From Roseivivax marinus (lineage in GTDB: Bacteria; Pseudomonadota; Alphaproteobacteria; Rhodobacterales; Rhodobacteraceae), in NCBI RefSeq assembly GCF_900109705.1, contig NZ_FOAI01000008.1, positions 124,001 to 188,000 on the forward strand: DNA of 64,000 bases, given 5' to 3'. Under the pieces are notes generated by a model. That model saw only the letters and a program-made list of their open reading frames with translations, had not been told where the DNA came from and ran no database searches. Positions 26,769 through 35,745 of the stretch are shown here, in pieces (positions within the stretch are counted from its first letter, which is position 1; every line of letters starts with the position of its first letter). The position numbers and the translations under genes are program-made.

Positions 26769-27247
26769 GATATCTCGTTTGGTCCCTTCCGATCACTGTC
26801 GCAGCAGCCGCCTTCACGTATTGGCTCTCGACCAGTGCATCCTCGGATGTCGGCAGCGCGTCCAGGGCGGAGAGCTACGACATCGAAGAAGGCGCGTTGC
26901 TTTACGCAGAAAACTGTGCGTCTTGTCATGGCGCGGGTCTGGAAGGCCAGCCGGAATGGCGAACGCCCGGCGCGGATGGGCGCCTGCCAGCACCACCACA
27001 TGATGAGACGGGTCACACCTGGCATCATCCTGACAGCCTGCTCTTCGATTACACAAAACTGGGGGGTGCGGCGCTTCTGGCGCGTCAGGGCGTCGAATTC
27101 GACAGTGGCATGCCCGGTTTCGCAGACGTGCTGACCGACCAGCAAATTCACAACATCCTGGCCTTCATCCGGTCCACCTGGCCAGACCGCATCCGCGAAG
27201 TCCAAGCCGCGCGGACAGAAGCCGACGAACAACGGGGAGAGAACTAA
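26765..27247 (+). CDS. Monohaem cytochrome c, anchored
   Basis: 160 residues with an N-terminal helix (3-22) and one haem motif CASCH near residue 57; candidate distal ligands lie in SGMPGF. The acidic/Arg-rich tail (EVQAARTEADEQRGEN) may be flexible. The start ATG overlaps the multicopper oxidase stop by 4 nt, which suggests the two proteins work together, for example as electron donor/acceptor. The closest family is c-type cytochromes of the class I type. Confidence 0.87.
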   Translation: MRYLVWSLPITVAAAAFTYWLSTSASSDVGSASRAESYDIEEGALLYAENCASCHGAGLEGQPEWRTPGADGRLPAPPHDETGHTWHHPDSLLFDYTKLGGAALLARQGVEFDSGMPGFADVLTDQQIHNILAFIRSTWPDRIREVQAARTEADEQRGEN

Positions 27248-27248
27248 A

Positions 27249-27980
27249 ATGCGTTTCAGACAAGCCTTCACGACGGTCGCGATAGCTGCCTTGCTTCCGA
27301 TACCGGCACTCGCGGACGAACTGTCAGAGTCGCGGGTCAAGGAACTTGTGCTCGAGGCAATCCGCGAGAACCCGGAGATTGTCATGGAGGCCGTCGCCAT
27401 CCTTGAACAAAGGCAGGCGCAAGCGCAGGAGCTCAGTCAGGCCCAAGTTCTGAATGACCAGCGCGATCTGATCGAGAACGATCCGAATGCGCCGGTTCTC
27501 GGCAACCTGGAAGGGGACGTCACTGTTGTGGAATTTTTCGACTACAACTGTCCCTATTGTCGGCGGGTCAAACCCGAGGTGCGGGCTTTGATCGAAGACG
27601 ATCCCAACATTCGCCTCGTCTATCGTGAATGGCCCATTCTCGGAGACGGATCGGTGTTTGCCGCGAAAGCGGCTTTGGCAGCGCGCAAGCAGGACAAATA
27701 CGAAGAGTTTCACTGGGCAATGATGGGGCTGGAAGGCCGCGCGGAAGAGGCCTCCGTGCTGCGCGTGGCCGAGGAGATCGGCCTGGATATCGCGCAGTTG
27801 CGCAAGGACATGGAGGCCCCCGAGGTCGAAGAGCACATTGCGACCTCCATGCAACTGACCCAAGCTCTGGGCTTTAACGGCACGCCGTCTTTCGTGATCG
27901 GGGATGCGCTGGTCCCGGGCTTCGTCGAAAAGGCGCAGCTTGCCGACTTGGTCGAGGAAGCCCGCAAAGTCGAAGACTGA
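27249..27980 (+). CDS. scsC: DsbA-family thioredoxin, ScsC-like
   Basis: 243 residues: signal peptide (cleavage near ALADE), an N-terminal helical, Glu/Gln-rich stalk (residues 25-75) like the trimerisation region of ScsC/Com1-type proteins, then a DsbA thioredoxin fold with active site CPYC in FFDYNCPYCRRV and cis-Pro loop FNGTPSFVIGD. ScsC-type proteins isomerise misfolded disulfides under copper stress and are reduced by ScsB, which is encoded 5.6 kb away on the opposite strand. Last gene of the cytochrome-oxidase operon (1 nt after the previous stop). Confidence 0.85.
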   Translation: MRFRQAFTTVAIAALLPIPALADELSESRVKELVLEAIRENPEIVMEAVAILEQRQAQAQELSQAQVLNDQRDLIENDPNAPVLGNLEGDVTVVEFFDYNCPYCRRVKPEVRALIEDDPNIRLVYREWPILGDGSVFAAKAALAARKQDKYEEFHWAMMGLEGRAEEASVLRVAEEIGLDIAQLRKDMEAPEVEEHIATSMQLTQALGFNGTPSFVIGDALVPGFVEKAQLADLVEEARKVED

Positions 27981-27986
27981 AATTCT

Positions 27987-28018
27987 GTGCCCGGACCACC
28001 CTTGGGTGGTCCAGGCAC
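27987..28018. terminator. Bidirectional hairpin between scsC and copZ
   Basis: GGACCACCC (27993-28001) pairs with GGGTGGTCC (28004-28012), extended by GTGCC/GGCAC outer arms to 27987-28018. It lies between two convergent stops; no U tract. Confidence 0.7.
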
Positions 28019-28022
28019 TGCA

Positions 28023-28223
28023 TCAAGCGGCCGCAGGTTCCACGTTGTAGCCCGCATCCCGAATGATCGCTTGGACCTGATCGGCTGGTAACACGCTGTC
28101 GACATGCACCTGTCGGGCAGAAAGGTCACATTCTACGCCTGCATTCGGATCTGCGCTCTTCACCGCGCTTTCGATTGCTGCGGTGCAATGCCCACAGCTC
28201 ATGTCCGGAACGCTGAACTTCAT
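28023..28223 (-). CDS. copZ: Copper chaperone CopZ (HMA domain)
   Basis: 66-residue ferredoxin-like HMA protein with the Cu(I)-binding motif MSCGHC in the first loop. It carries cytoplasmic Cu(I) to the P-type ATPase CopA, encoded divergently. ATG 28223 is chosen because AAGGAG lies 8 nt upstream; a GTG three codons earlier is less likely. It is driven by its own CueR-type promoter at 28256-28286. Confidence 0.93.
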   Translation of the reverse strand: MKFSVPDMSCGHCTAAIESAVKSADPNAGVECDLSARQVHVDSVLPADQVQAIIRDAGYNVEPAAA

Positions 28224-28255
28224 CGGAACCACTCCTTGATCTGATTTCTATCGGT

Positions 28256-28286
28256 GACATGGGGCTTCCCCCCGCTGGAAGGTCAA
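28256..28286 (-). promoter_or_regulatory. CueR-type promoter of copZ
   Basis: Minus strand: -35 TTGACC (28281-28286), 19-nt spacer starting TTCCAGCGGGGGGAAG, -10 CATGTC (28256-28261). The predicted leader of about 25 nt contains the AAGGAG site. Confidence 0.8.
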
Positions 28287-28314
28287 GTGAAGAAATTTAT
28301 TTGGCGCCCTCCCA

Positions 28315-28345
28315 TTGACCCTCCAGTAACTGGAAGCCTCATATT
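28315..28345 (+). promoter_or_regulatory. CueR-type promoter of copA
   Basis: -35 TTGACC (28315-28320), 19-nt spacer with the dyad CTCCAGTAACTGGAAG, -10 CATATT (28340-28345). It is back to back with the copZ promoter, 28 nt apart. Confidence 0.85.
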
Positions 28346-28375
28346 CCACTTCGAATGGAAAAACAGGTGACACAT

Positions 28376-30886
28376 ATGCCCGAACCCAAACAGATCAGCC
28401 TGCCGATCGAAGGCATGTCATGCGCGTCCTGCGTTGGCAGGGTCGATCGCGCATTGAATGCAATCGACGGCGTAGAGGATGTGTCGGTGAACCTTGCCTC
28501 GGAAACTGCTCGCATGAGCGTGGACGCGCTCAAGCGCATTCCCGACATCATCGAATCCCTTCGCGAGCTGGGCTACCCCGCGCGGAAGGCCAGGGCTGAA
28601 CTCACGATTGCAGCGATGTCCTGTGCCTCTTGCGTCGGGCGGGTCGATAAGGCGCTTGCCGCGGTGCCCGGGGTGGTCGAGGTGAACGTCAACCTCGCCT
28701 CAGAGACGGCGACGGTCGTTTACGTCGAAGGTCTTGTCACGACATCCGATCTGATCGAATCAAGCGGCGCGGCAGGGTATCCAGCAACCGTGGCAACGGC
28801 CCAGGCCGGTGACGACAGAGTTGCGCGCAAGGAGGAAGAGGCTCAGGCGCTTGCCAAACGGGTCACCTTTGCGGCCATCCTCGCCTTGCCGGTCTTCCTG
28901 ATCGAAATGGGTGGCCACGTCATTCCGGCCGTTCATATGCTGATCGAGACCACGATTGGCCAGCAGACGAGTTGGCTTCTTCAGTTCGTGCTGACGACAA
29001 TCGTTCTCTTCGGCCCGGGCCGGACGTTTTACACCAAGGGTTTCCCGGCCTTGTTCCGGGGTGCCCCCGATATGAACAGCCTCGTCGCGGTCGGCACCGG
29101 GGCGGCTTACCTTTATTCCGTGGTTGCGACATTCGTACCGTCGGTCCTGCCTGACACGCTGCGCACCGTCTATTTCGAGGCGGCAGCGGTCATCGTCGTT
29201 CTGATCCTTCTGGGGCGGTTTCTTGAAGCGCGCGCCAAGGGGAGAACGGGCGCGGCCATCCAGAAGCTATTAGGGCTTCAGGCGCGGACTGCACGCGTGA
29301 TGCGGGACGGAGAAAGCGTCGAGATCGAGATCGATGCGCTGGTTCAGGGTGACATCGTCATCGTGCGCCCTGGTGAACGCATCGCGGTCGATGGCGAGGT
29401 CATCGAGGGGACCAGCCGCGTCGACGAAAGCATGCTGACAGGCGAGCCGATCCCCGCTGAAAAAGGTGCCGGAGATACGGTGACCGGCGGGACGGTCAAC
29501 GGCGCCGGAAGCCTGCAGTTCCTCGCCACGCGGGTCGGCGCCGACACGACCCTGGCGCAGATTATTCGCATGGTCGAAGAGGCCCAGGGCGCCAAACTGC
29601 CGATCCAGGGATTGGTCGACCGGATCACCTTGTGGTTCGTGCCTACCGTGATGGCGATCGCGGCGGCGACCGTGCTGGTCTGGCTGTTTTTCGGGCCTGA
29701 TCCGGCCCTGACGATGGCGCTGGTCGCCGGTGTGTCGGTGCTCATCATCGCGTGCCCCTGCGCGATGGGGCTTGCGACGCCGACCTCGATCATGGTCGGG
29801 ACGGGACGTGCTGCGGAAATGGGTGTCCTGTTCCGTAAAGGTGACGCCTTGCAGCAACTTGATTCCGTTGATGTGGTCGCCCTCGACAAAACAGGCACGG
29901 TGACCGAGGGGCGACCCGCACTGACTGACCTTGTGCTGGCGGAAGGGTTCGATCGCCCAACAACGCTCTCGAAGATCGCTGCCGTGGAGTCGCTCTCCGA
30001 GCATCCTGTCGCGGACGCCATCGTGCGGGCCGCGCGGGCCGAGGGCGCACCTCTTGTGGCGGCCGAAGGCTTTCAATCGGTCACAGGTTACGGCGTGCGC
30101 GCCGTGGTCGAAGACGTGGAGGTGTTGGTTGGGGCCGACCGCTACATGGCGCGCGAAGGCATTGACGTCTCGGCATTGGCTCCAGAGGAAACGAAGATCG
30201 CAAGCAAGGGTCGCACGGCGCTTTACGCTGCCATAGATGGGCGTGTCGCCGCCGTGATCGGCGTGGCCGATCCGGTCAAACCGGCAAGCCGCGCAGCCAT
30301 CGCAGCGCTGCACGAAAAGGGTCTTGCGGTTGCGATGATCACCGGCGACAAACGCGAAACCGCCGAAGCCATCGCCCGCGAAACCGGTATCGACCACGTC
30401 ATCGCCGGCGTCCTGCCGGACGGCAAGGTTGCGGCGCTCGACAGTTTGCGCCAAGGGAACAAGCGCATCGCCTTTGTCGGCGACGGGATCAACGACGCCC
30501 CGGCGCTGGCGCATGCCGATGTGGGCATCGCCATTGGAACCGGCACCGATGTGGCCATCGAATCTGCGGATGTCGTCCTGATGTCGGGCGATTTGCGCGG
30601 CGTGGTGAACGCCTTCGAAGTATCGCGGCGGACCATGCGCAACATCCGGCAGAACCTGTTCTGGGCCTTTGCCTACAACGTGGCACTTATTCCGGTCGCT
30701 GCCGGGGTGCTTTATCCCGCCTTTGGGTTGCTCCTGTCACCAATCCTTGCGGCGGGTGCGATGGCGTTGTCCTCGGTGTTTGTCCTGACCAATGCCCTGC
30801 GGCTGCGGCGCATCGCGCCTGCGATGGACGAGCAGCGCGCAATCCCGGCAGAGCTGGCAGCCGCCACTCCTGCTCCAGCAGAATAA
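28376..30886 (+). CDS. copA: Cu(I)-exporting P1B-1 ATPase CopA (first copy)
   Basis: 836 residues. Two N-terminal HMA domains with MSCASC at residues 14-19 and 81-86, then the P1B core: transmembrane metal site CPC at 460-462, phosphorylation loop DKTGT starting Asp504, the HP motif in SEHPVADAI, the GDGIND hinge, and YN plus MxxSS in the last helices (ALSSVFV). It pumps Cu(I) from cytoplasm to periplasm. The start at 28376 is preferred to 28355 because the promoter -10 is only 10 nt from the latter and AGGTGA precedes the former. Followed 12 nt later by cueR. Confidence 0.96.
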   Translation: MPEPKQISLPIEGMSCASCVGRVDRALNAIDGVEDVSVNLASETARMSVDALKRIPDIIESLRELGYPARKARAELTIAAMSCASCVGRVDKALAAVPGVVEVNVNLASETATVVYVEGLVTTSDLIESSGAAGYPATVATAQAGDDRVARKEEEAQALAKRVTFAAILALPVFLIEMGGHVIPAVHMLIETTIGQQTSWLLQFVLTTIVLFGPGRTFYTKGFPALFRGAPDMNSLVAVGTGAAYLYSVVATFVPSVLPDTLRTVYFEAAAVIVVLILLGRFLEARAKGRTGAAIQKLLGLQARTARVMRDGESVEIEIDALVQGDIVIVRPGERIAVDGEVIEGTSRVDESMLTGEPIPAEKGAGDTVTGGTVNGAGSLQFLATRVGADTTLAQIIRMVEEAQGAKLPIQGLVDRITLWFVPTVMAIAAATVLVWLFFGPDPALTMALVAGVSVLIIACPCAMGLATPTSIMVGTGRAAEMGVLFRKGDALQQLDSVDVVALDKTGTVTEGRPALTDLVLAEGFDRPTTLSKIAAVESLSEHPVADAIVRAARAEGAPLVAAEGFQSVTGYGVRAVVEDVEVLVGADRYMAREGIDVSALAPEETKIASKGRTALYAAIDGRVAAVIGVADPVKPASRAAIAALHEKGLAVAMITGDKRETAEAIARETGIDHVIAGVLPDGKVAALDSLRQGNKRIAFVGDGINDAPALAHADVGIAIGTGTDVAIESADVVLMSGDLRGVVNAFEVSRRTMRNIRQNLFWAFAYNVALIPVAAGVLYPAFGLLLSPILAAGAMALSSVFVLTNALRLRRIAPAMDEQRAIPAELAAATPAPAE

Positions 30887-30898
30887 CGGAGGTCCGAC

Positions 30899-31297
30899 AT
30901 GAACATCGGAGACGTTGCCCGACAATCGGGTGTGCCCCCAAAAACAATCCGCTACTACGAGGACATCGGGCTGATCCGCCCGAACCGTAGCGAGAACGGC
31001 TACCGCGCGTTCACCGAGAGCCACATTCACAAGCTGGCGTTTCTGGGTCGCGCACGGGCCTTGGGGTTCACCATCGAAGATTGCAGGACGCTCCTGTCGC
31101 TCTACGAGGATGAAAACCGCGAAAGCATGCAAGTGAAGGCGGTTGCGGAAGACCATCTGCGCCAGATCGAGGAAAAGATCGCGAAACTGCAATCCATGCG
31201 CGCGACGCTCGCCGAACTGGTGGAAAAATGTGCCGGGGATCACCGGCCCGACTGCCCCATCATCGAGGATCTGTCGCCGGAGCGGTTGGCCAAGTGA
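30899..31297 (+). CDS. cueR: MerR-family Cu(I)-responsive regulator CueR
   Basis: 132 residues. Winged-helix DNA-binding N-terminus (MNIGDVARQSGVPPKTIRYY), coiled-coil dimerisation helix, and the metal loop with Cys111 and Cys119 (CAGDHRPDC). Ser76 occupies the position where divalent-metal sensors have Cys, which marks a monovalent (Cu/Ag) sensor. It is co-transcribed with copA and is the expected activator of the TTGACC-type promoters at 6744, 11491, 22294, 28256, 28315 and 39623. Confidence 0.94.
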   Translation: MNIGDVARQSGVPPKTIRYYEDIGLIRPNRSENGYRAFTESHIHKLAFLGRARALGFTIEDCRTLLSLYEDENRESMQVKAVAEDHLRQIEEKIAKLQSMRATLAELVEKCAGDHRPDCPIIEDLSPERLAK

Positions 31298-31318
31298 CAG
31301 GCAAGAAGGGGCTGTACC

Positions 31319-32083
31319 TCAGAACCAGATCGCGCGGACCGGCATCCAGATACCCATGAAGATCATCATCAGGTTTTCCGTCAGCGAAATGAACCCCAGC
31401 GGGACGGAACTGTCACCGCCGACGCAGGCGCATTTCAGCTCTCTCTTGTCGATATAAACAGCCTTGAACACGCTGACAGCGCCGACCGTGCCGATAAACA
31501 GGGCGACAGGCGCCGAGAGCCACAGCAGCGCGCCGGCAGTCATCAGGACACCTGCCAACGCTTCGCCGAACGGGTAGACCTTGCCGTATCGCACCCATTT
31601 GCGCGCCAGCAGATCGTAGTTGAGGAACATCGTCGAAAACCCTTCGACATCCTGCAATTTCTGGATCGCGAGAATGGTCATGGACAGCGAAATGAACCAT
31701 TCGAACCCCCGCAAGGTAAGGACCGACCCGTACTGGTGCCAAGACAGGCCCAATGCCAACAGCGCGGCAACGGAAAAGATCGCGATGACCGGCTGGTAGG
31801 TCGTGTCGCTTTGCTCTTCCTCGGGTGGGTCAATGTCGAAAAACACCCTGAGATCATCGTAACCGCCGATCCGTTCGTCCCCGATGAAAGTCTGCGGCGT
31901 CGTCTCGACCCCGTGCTTCTCCATGAAAGCATCGGTGTCTTCACGGGTGTCAAGCGGATGGTCTTCCACCTCGAAGCCTTGCCGCTCCAGCAGGTCTTTC
32001 GATTTCAGACCGTAGGGGCAGACATGGCCCGGCATGACCATGCGATAAAGCTGCGCGGATTTACTGTCTGTGTCGCGGGGCAT
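31319..32083 (-). CDS. Glutaredoxin-MauE fusion membrane protein
   Basis: 254 residues. Residues 1-85 form a glutaredoxin-like domain with the one-Cys active site CPYG (Cys22) and the conserved TTPQTFIGDERIGGYDDL. Residues 95-254 are four or so helices of the MauE/DoxX type with CACVGGDSSVPLGFISLTEN near the end. MauE-like domains partner DsbD-type or thioredoxin domains in periplasmic thiol redox. The usual second active-site Cys is replaced by Gly. It lies 12 nt downstream of the DUF305 gene and is convergent with cueR. Role inferred as thiol or metal transfer at the membrane. Confidence 0.82.
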   Translation of the reverse strand: MPRDTDSKSAQLYRMVMPGHVCPYGLKSKDLLERQGFEVEDHPLDTREDTDAFMEKHGVETTPQTFIGDERIGGYDDLRVFFDIDPPEEEQSDTTYQPVIAIFSVAALLALGLSWHQYGSVLTLRGFEWFISLSMTILAIQKLQDVEGFSTMFLNYDLLARKWVRYGKVYPFGEALAGVLMTAGALLWLSAPVALFIGTVGAVSVFKAVYIDKRELKCACVGGDSSVPLGFISLTENLMMIFMGIWMPVRAIWF

Positions 32084-32095
32084 GTCCTTTCCTCC

Positions 32096-32932
32096 TTATC
32101 CGCTGCACGTAAGTTGACCACGGAACCCGGCTTCGTAGTCGGTTCCCGCGCTGACGATCAGATCGGTCAGGTCACCGTTCGTCTCTGCGATCTCGGCCGA
32201 CAGCGGGCCTTCAGAAAATGCATTTTCGCCCTGCGCATTCAGGCGCACCAGATCACCGCTGATCTTCATTGCGGCGGCAGACCCTTCGCCGGTTTCACCA
32301 GTCACCAGTACAGCCGGACTGTCCGAGGTGTAAGCAAAGCGACAATTTCCGCCATTCGGGAACACCGCAGCGATTTCGTCTTCCGTCAGAAACTCAGGAT
32401 CGACCTTCGACACGACCTCCGTTTGAAGCGCCTGTTGCGCATCCACAACCTGCGCCGGCGTTTCGCTTCGCGTGGCCGATGCTTCGCCGTTTGCTCCAAT
32501 GTCAGCAATAAGGTAGCGCATTTCGGCGATTTCCTTGTCCTGCGCATAGATAATGTCGTCTGCGAGCCCCCGGACGCGCGGGTCGGTGATCTCGGCACGA
32601 GTCGACGTCATGATGGCGATCGAGTGGTGCGGGATCATGGCGCGCATGTAGGACCTGTCCTGCACCGTGAATTGCCCGCGAACCAGCCAGAGGCTCGCCG
32701 CGAAAAGGACTATTGCGCCAACGAAAATCGCGATGTTGGCTTTGGTGTTCTGATACATGGACAACATGTACGCCAACATGATCACGGCCATGGTCGCCCC
32801 CATCAGGATGGCCATGTAAAGGCGTGTCTCCGAAAAGAAGATATGGCCCCAAAGATAGGTGTTCAGGTACATCAGAACGAACATGACCACGGTCGATGTT
32901 CCGATCATCATAAAGAATCGTGAGTAGTGCAT
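32096..32932 (-). CDS. DUF305 membrane protein (CopM-like)
   Basis: 278 residues. Three N-terminal helices (about 5-25, 38-58, 66-84), then a DUF305 ferritin-like segment: DRSYMRAMIPHHSIAIM with the MxPHHxxAI metal signature, followed by EIAEMRYLIADIG. The C-terminal 110 residues are periplasmic, acidic, with two Cys. DUF305 proteins such as CopM bind copper. A strong AAGGAGGTGA precedes the ATG. It heads a two-gene operon with the glutaredoxin-MauE fusion. Confidence 0.85.
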   Translation of the reverse strand: MHYSRFFMMIGTSTVVMFVLMYLNTYLWGHIFFSETRLYMAILMGATMAVIMLAYMLSMYQNTKANIAIFVGAIVLFAASLWLVRGQFTVQDRSYMRAMIPHHSIAIMTSTRAEITDPRVRGLADDIIYAQDKEIAEMRYLIADIGANGEASATRSETPAQVVDAQQALQTEVVSKVDPEFLTEDEIAAVFPNGGNCRFAYTSDSPAVLVTGETGEGSAAAMKISGDLVRLNAQGENAFSEGPLSAEIAETNGDLTDLIVSAGTDYEAGFRGQLTCSG

Positions 32933-32963
32933 TTCCAGTCACCTCCTTGCAGTTCTCTGTAAA

Positions 32964-32994
32964 ACAACAACATTCCAGCGCTGGAGAGTTCCAA
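32964..32994 (-). promoter_or_regulatory. Possible CueR-type box upstream of DUF305 gene
   Basis: Minus strand contains TTGGAA (32989-32994) and the perfect palindrome CCAGCGCTGG. The dyad lies 2 nt further from the putative -35 than in the other boxes, so a functional CueR promoter is uncertain. Confidence 0.4.
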
Positions 32995-33111
32995 AAGCAC
33001 GAATTTTCGTAGTTTCAAGGCAACAAAGGCGCGTCGTTTGCCCCGGTTCACGGCTTCTTTTCTTTGCCCCTGACGCGCACTGAATTTTCATGGGTCCGAG
33101 GAGATCGCGCC

Positions 33112-33693
33112 ATGCAGAATTTCACGAGACGAGAATTGATTTGTGCCGGAGCGATGGGTTGCTTTCTGCCCACAACTGCCTGGGCCCACAAAGTCAAATT
33201 GCCCGAACGGTTCGAACCACAATTGGTAAACACCCGTCGTGGTGACTGGGTTAAAGGCGATGTCCACGTCGTTCCCGACGATTTTTTCCTTTATTTCATG
33301 CTCGAGGACGGGATGGCGATCCGCTACGGGGTCGGGGTAGGGCGCAAAGGTTTGTACGAACCCGGAGAGTTCACGGTAGCGCGCAAGGCCAAATGGCCAT
33401 GGTGGCGGCCAACGAACGCCATGATCCGGCGCGAGCCACGCAAATACGCAAAGTACAAGGATGGACTGAAAGGCGGGCCAAACAACCCGCTCGGGGCCCG
33501 CGCGCTCTATCTCTACGATGCCGAGGGACGCGATACCTATCTTCGCATTCATGGAACGAACGCCCCGGAGACAATTGGGTCTGCCGTGTCGAATGGATGC
33601 GCGCGGTTGACGAATGAACATGTGAAGGATCTGTACGAACGCGTTGAAATCGGCGCCCGCGTCTTCCTGTATCCCAAAGTGACAACGGCGTGA
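33112..33693 (+). CDS. Exported L,D-transpeptidase family protein (copy 2)
   Basis: 193 residues. Tat-like signal (TRRELICAGAMGCFLPTTAWA), YkuD catalytic domain with RIHGTNAPETIG and SNGCARL (nucleophile Cys). GAGGAG precedes the ATG at 33112. It differs clearly from copies 3 and 4 but shares the pattern RYGVGVGRKGLYEPGEFT. It is divergent from the DUF305 operon. Substrate peptides are not known. Confidence 0.88.
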   Translation: MQNFTRRELICAGAMGCFLPTTAWAHKVKLPERFEPQLVNTRRGDWVKGDVHVVPDDFFLYFMLEDGMAIRYGVGVGRKGLYEPGEFTVARKAKWPWWRPTNAMIRREPRKYAKYKDGLKGGPNNPLGARALYLYDAEGRDTYLRIHGTNAPETIGSAVSNGCARLTNEHVKDLYERVEIGARVFLYPKVTTA

Positions 33694-33776
33694 GGAGTGT
33701 TCTGTCGCCTTGAAGTTCCTCTTCCGGAAATGGCACAAGTGCGGCAGTTGGCGAAAGCCAGTCTATCATTCATGAG

Positions 33777-35081
33777 GTGACGGAATCGTCTTTGAGCCGG
33801 AGGTCTTTCCTTGGCGGGATGACCGTTGCGCTGGCTGGTACCCGCTTGCCAGCAGCGACACACGAGTTGATCCTCGCGCCCCAATCGATCAAGGCGCACC
33901 TTGCTGGGTACGACGTGTCGATGTTGGGCTTCAACGGTGGTCTGCCGGGCCCAGAAGTCAGAATGCGACAAGGACAAACCGCCCGCATTACCCTCGATAA
34001 CCGATTGGAGGAGGGCGCTCTCGTTCACTGGCATGGGTTGCGGGTTCCAAATCGGATGGATGGTGTCAACGTCCTCACTCAGGATGTGGTCATTCCGGGC
34101 GACTCGTATCGTTATCAATTCGGCGTCCCGGATGCCGGCACGTATTGGTATCACTCGCATTACCTGTCTTACGATCAGGTCAGCCGCGGTCTTTTCGGCG
34201 CCTTCATCGTCGAGGAGCAAAATGCGCCGGCTGTCGACCATGACATCGTTGTTCAGTTCTTCGATGTCTTGCTGGATCAGTCCGGGCAGTACGACGAAGC
34301 GTTCAACCCGGCCCACTTCGCAACCGAGGGCCGTATCGGCAATACGGTCACGGCACTTGTTTTCAATGGAACCGGCAAGACTGTGAAACGAGGCGACCGT
34401 CTGCGACTGCGTCTCATAAATCCCTCTATCGACAGGGTGTACCGTGTCGGCCTGGATGGTTTGATAGGCAAGATCGTTGCACTGGATGGCATGCCTCTGG
34501 CGCATCCTCGGACGCTCGAACCGATCCTTCTCGCTCCGGGGCAAAGATGCGATGTGATTGGTGATGCGACCGGGCCTATTAGATTCGACGACAGCTTTGG
34601 AGAACAGACGTTGAGCCTTGGCGAAATCGCTGTTTCCGGTTCCCGTGAGCCCGCGAAAGCGCCCATCACCGCATTGCCCGCCAACCGAATGCCCGCCCCG
34701 AAAGACCCCGGCCAAACCGCGGAGCTGGTGCTCCAGGGAGGTGCGGGAAGCGCGTCCCACAACGGCACAGGGACATGGGCGCTCAATGACGTATCCGGCC
34801 TGCCTCGAAGGCCTTTCCTATCCGCCGCGCAGGGGACGACCGCGCGCATTTCGATCCGCAACGAAACCGGCTTCCCACACGTCATGCATCTGCATGGCCA
34901 CCATTTCTGGGAACTCGATGCGGCGGGTGAAGCCGGTCCATACCGGGACTCGACCTATCTGGATACCGGCGAGACGCGGGATATTCTCGTCGTCCTGGAC
35001 AATCCGGGATCGTGGATGCTGCATTGCCACATGTTGAGCCACCAAGCCGACGGTATGGCAACGTGGATCAGAGTCGGCTGA
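33777..35081 (+). CDS. Tat-exported multicopper oxidase (copy 2)
   Basis: 434 residues starting at GTG 33777. Tat signal (SRRSFLGGMTVALAG), cupredoxin domains with HWHG, WYHSH, HVMHLHGHHF and HCHMLSHQADGM as copper ligands. It resembles copy 1 at 25374 throughout but is clearly diverged. No Met-rich region. It probably oxidises Cu(I) in the periplasm. It is preceded by an L,D-transpeptidase and followed by dsbB, a gene order partly repeating the 22-27 kb region. Confidence 0.9.
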   Translation: MTESSLSRRSFLGGMTVALAGTRLPAATHELILAPQSIKAHLAGYDVSMLGFNGGLPGPEVRMRQGQTARITLDNRLEEGALVHWHGLRVPNRMDGVNVLTQDVVIPGDSYRYQFGVPDAGTYWYHSHYLSYDQVSRGLFGAFIVEEQNAPAVDHDIVVQFFDVLLDQSGQYDEAFNPAHFATEGRIGNTVTALVFNGTGKTVKRGDRLRLRLINPSIDRVYRVGLDGLIGKIVALDGMPLAHPRTLEPILLAPGQRCDVIGDATGPIRFDDSFGEQTLSLGEIAVSGSREPAKAPITALPANRMPAPKDPGQTAELVLQGGAGSASHNGTGTWALNDVSGLPRRPFLSAAQGTTARISIRNETGFPHVMHLHGHHFWELDAAGEAGPYRDSTYLDTGETRDILVVLDNPGSWMLHCHMLSHQADGMATWIRVG

Positions 35082-35092
35082 GGGTCGAGACG

Positions 35093-35108
35093 GATACATA
35101 CCGTTACA
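35093..35108 (+). promoter_or_regulatory. GATACA-N4-GTTACA tandem site upstream of dsbB
   Basis: GATACA (35093-35098), 4 nt, GTTACA (35103-35108), oriented toward dsbB and the L,D-transpeptidase gene at 35746. Same 10-bp tandem layout as at 12742-12786 and 22326-22341. Confidence 0.5.
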
Positions 35109-35194
35109 AATCTCTGAATGATAACAGGCCTTTCGCCGTCTACGTAACCTGACAAGCGAGAAACAGGTCCATCGACTGCCAATGGGAGCGTTCA

Positions 35195-35707
35195 TTGACC
35201 CTGACACCAAAATCTCTGGGTATGCTTGCGGCGGCAGGATCAGCTGCCTTGCTGCTTGGGGCCCTCGTTTTCCAGGCTCTTGGCTACGCGCCGTGCGCAA
35301 TGTGCATCTGGCAACGCTACCCACACGCAATCGCCATTGGAATGGGCGCTATGTTGCTCTTTGCTCTGCCGATCCTGCCAATCCTGATAATCGGTGCCCT
35401 GTCGGCACTCAGCACATCCGCGTTGGGAGTGTTTCATACCGGTGTCGAGCGCGGCTGGTGGGAGGGACCGACTTCTTGCACAGGATCCGGCCTCGATATC
35501 TCCCAAATGTCGGTATCGGAATTACTGCCCTCTGCCAGCTCAAGTGCTTCGACTCTTGTTCTGTGCGATGAGGTTGTCTGGGAATTACTGACGTTGTCCA
35601 TGGCCAGTTGGAACGCAATCCTAAGCGGTGTCCTTGCTTGCCTTTGGTTGGTCGCAATCGCAAAAAGTCTTAAGGTTCGATGGCGTGGGGTCGCGGACGT
35701 TTTTTGA
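35195..35707 (+). CDS. DsbB-family disulfide bond formation protein (copy 1)
   Basis: 170 residues with four predicted helices. Redox pairs: CAMC in the first periplasmic loop (ALGYAPCAMCIWQRY) and Cys residues in SCTGSG and VLCDEV in the second. DsbB reoxidises DsbA using quinone. The start is TTG 35195 with GGGAGCG upstream; there is no better ATG. It could serve ScsC (27249) or the DsbA at 55599. Copy 2 is at 56255. Confidence 0.82.
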   Translation: MTLTPKSLGMLAAAGSAALLLGALVFQALGYAPCAMCIWQRYPHAIAIGMGAMLLFALPILPILIIGALSALSTSALGVFHTGVERGWWEGPTSCTGSGLDISQMSVSELLPSASSSASTLVLCDEVVWELLTLSMASWNAILSGVLACLWLVAIAKSLKVRWRGVADVF

Positions 35708-35745
35708 ATCGCCTCACACTCAATAAAAACAGAAGGCTCCGCTTC

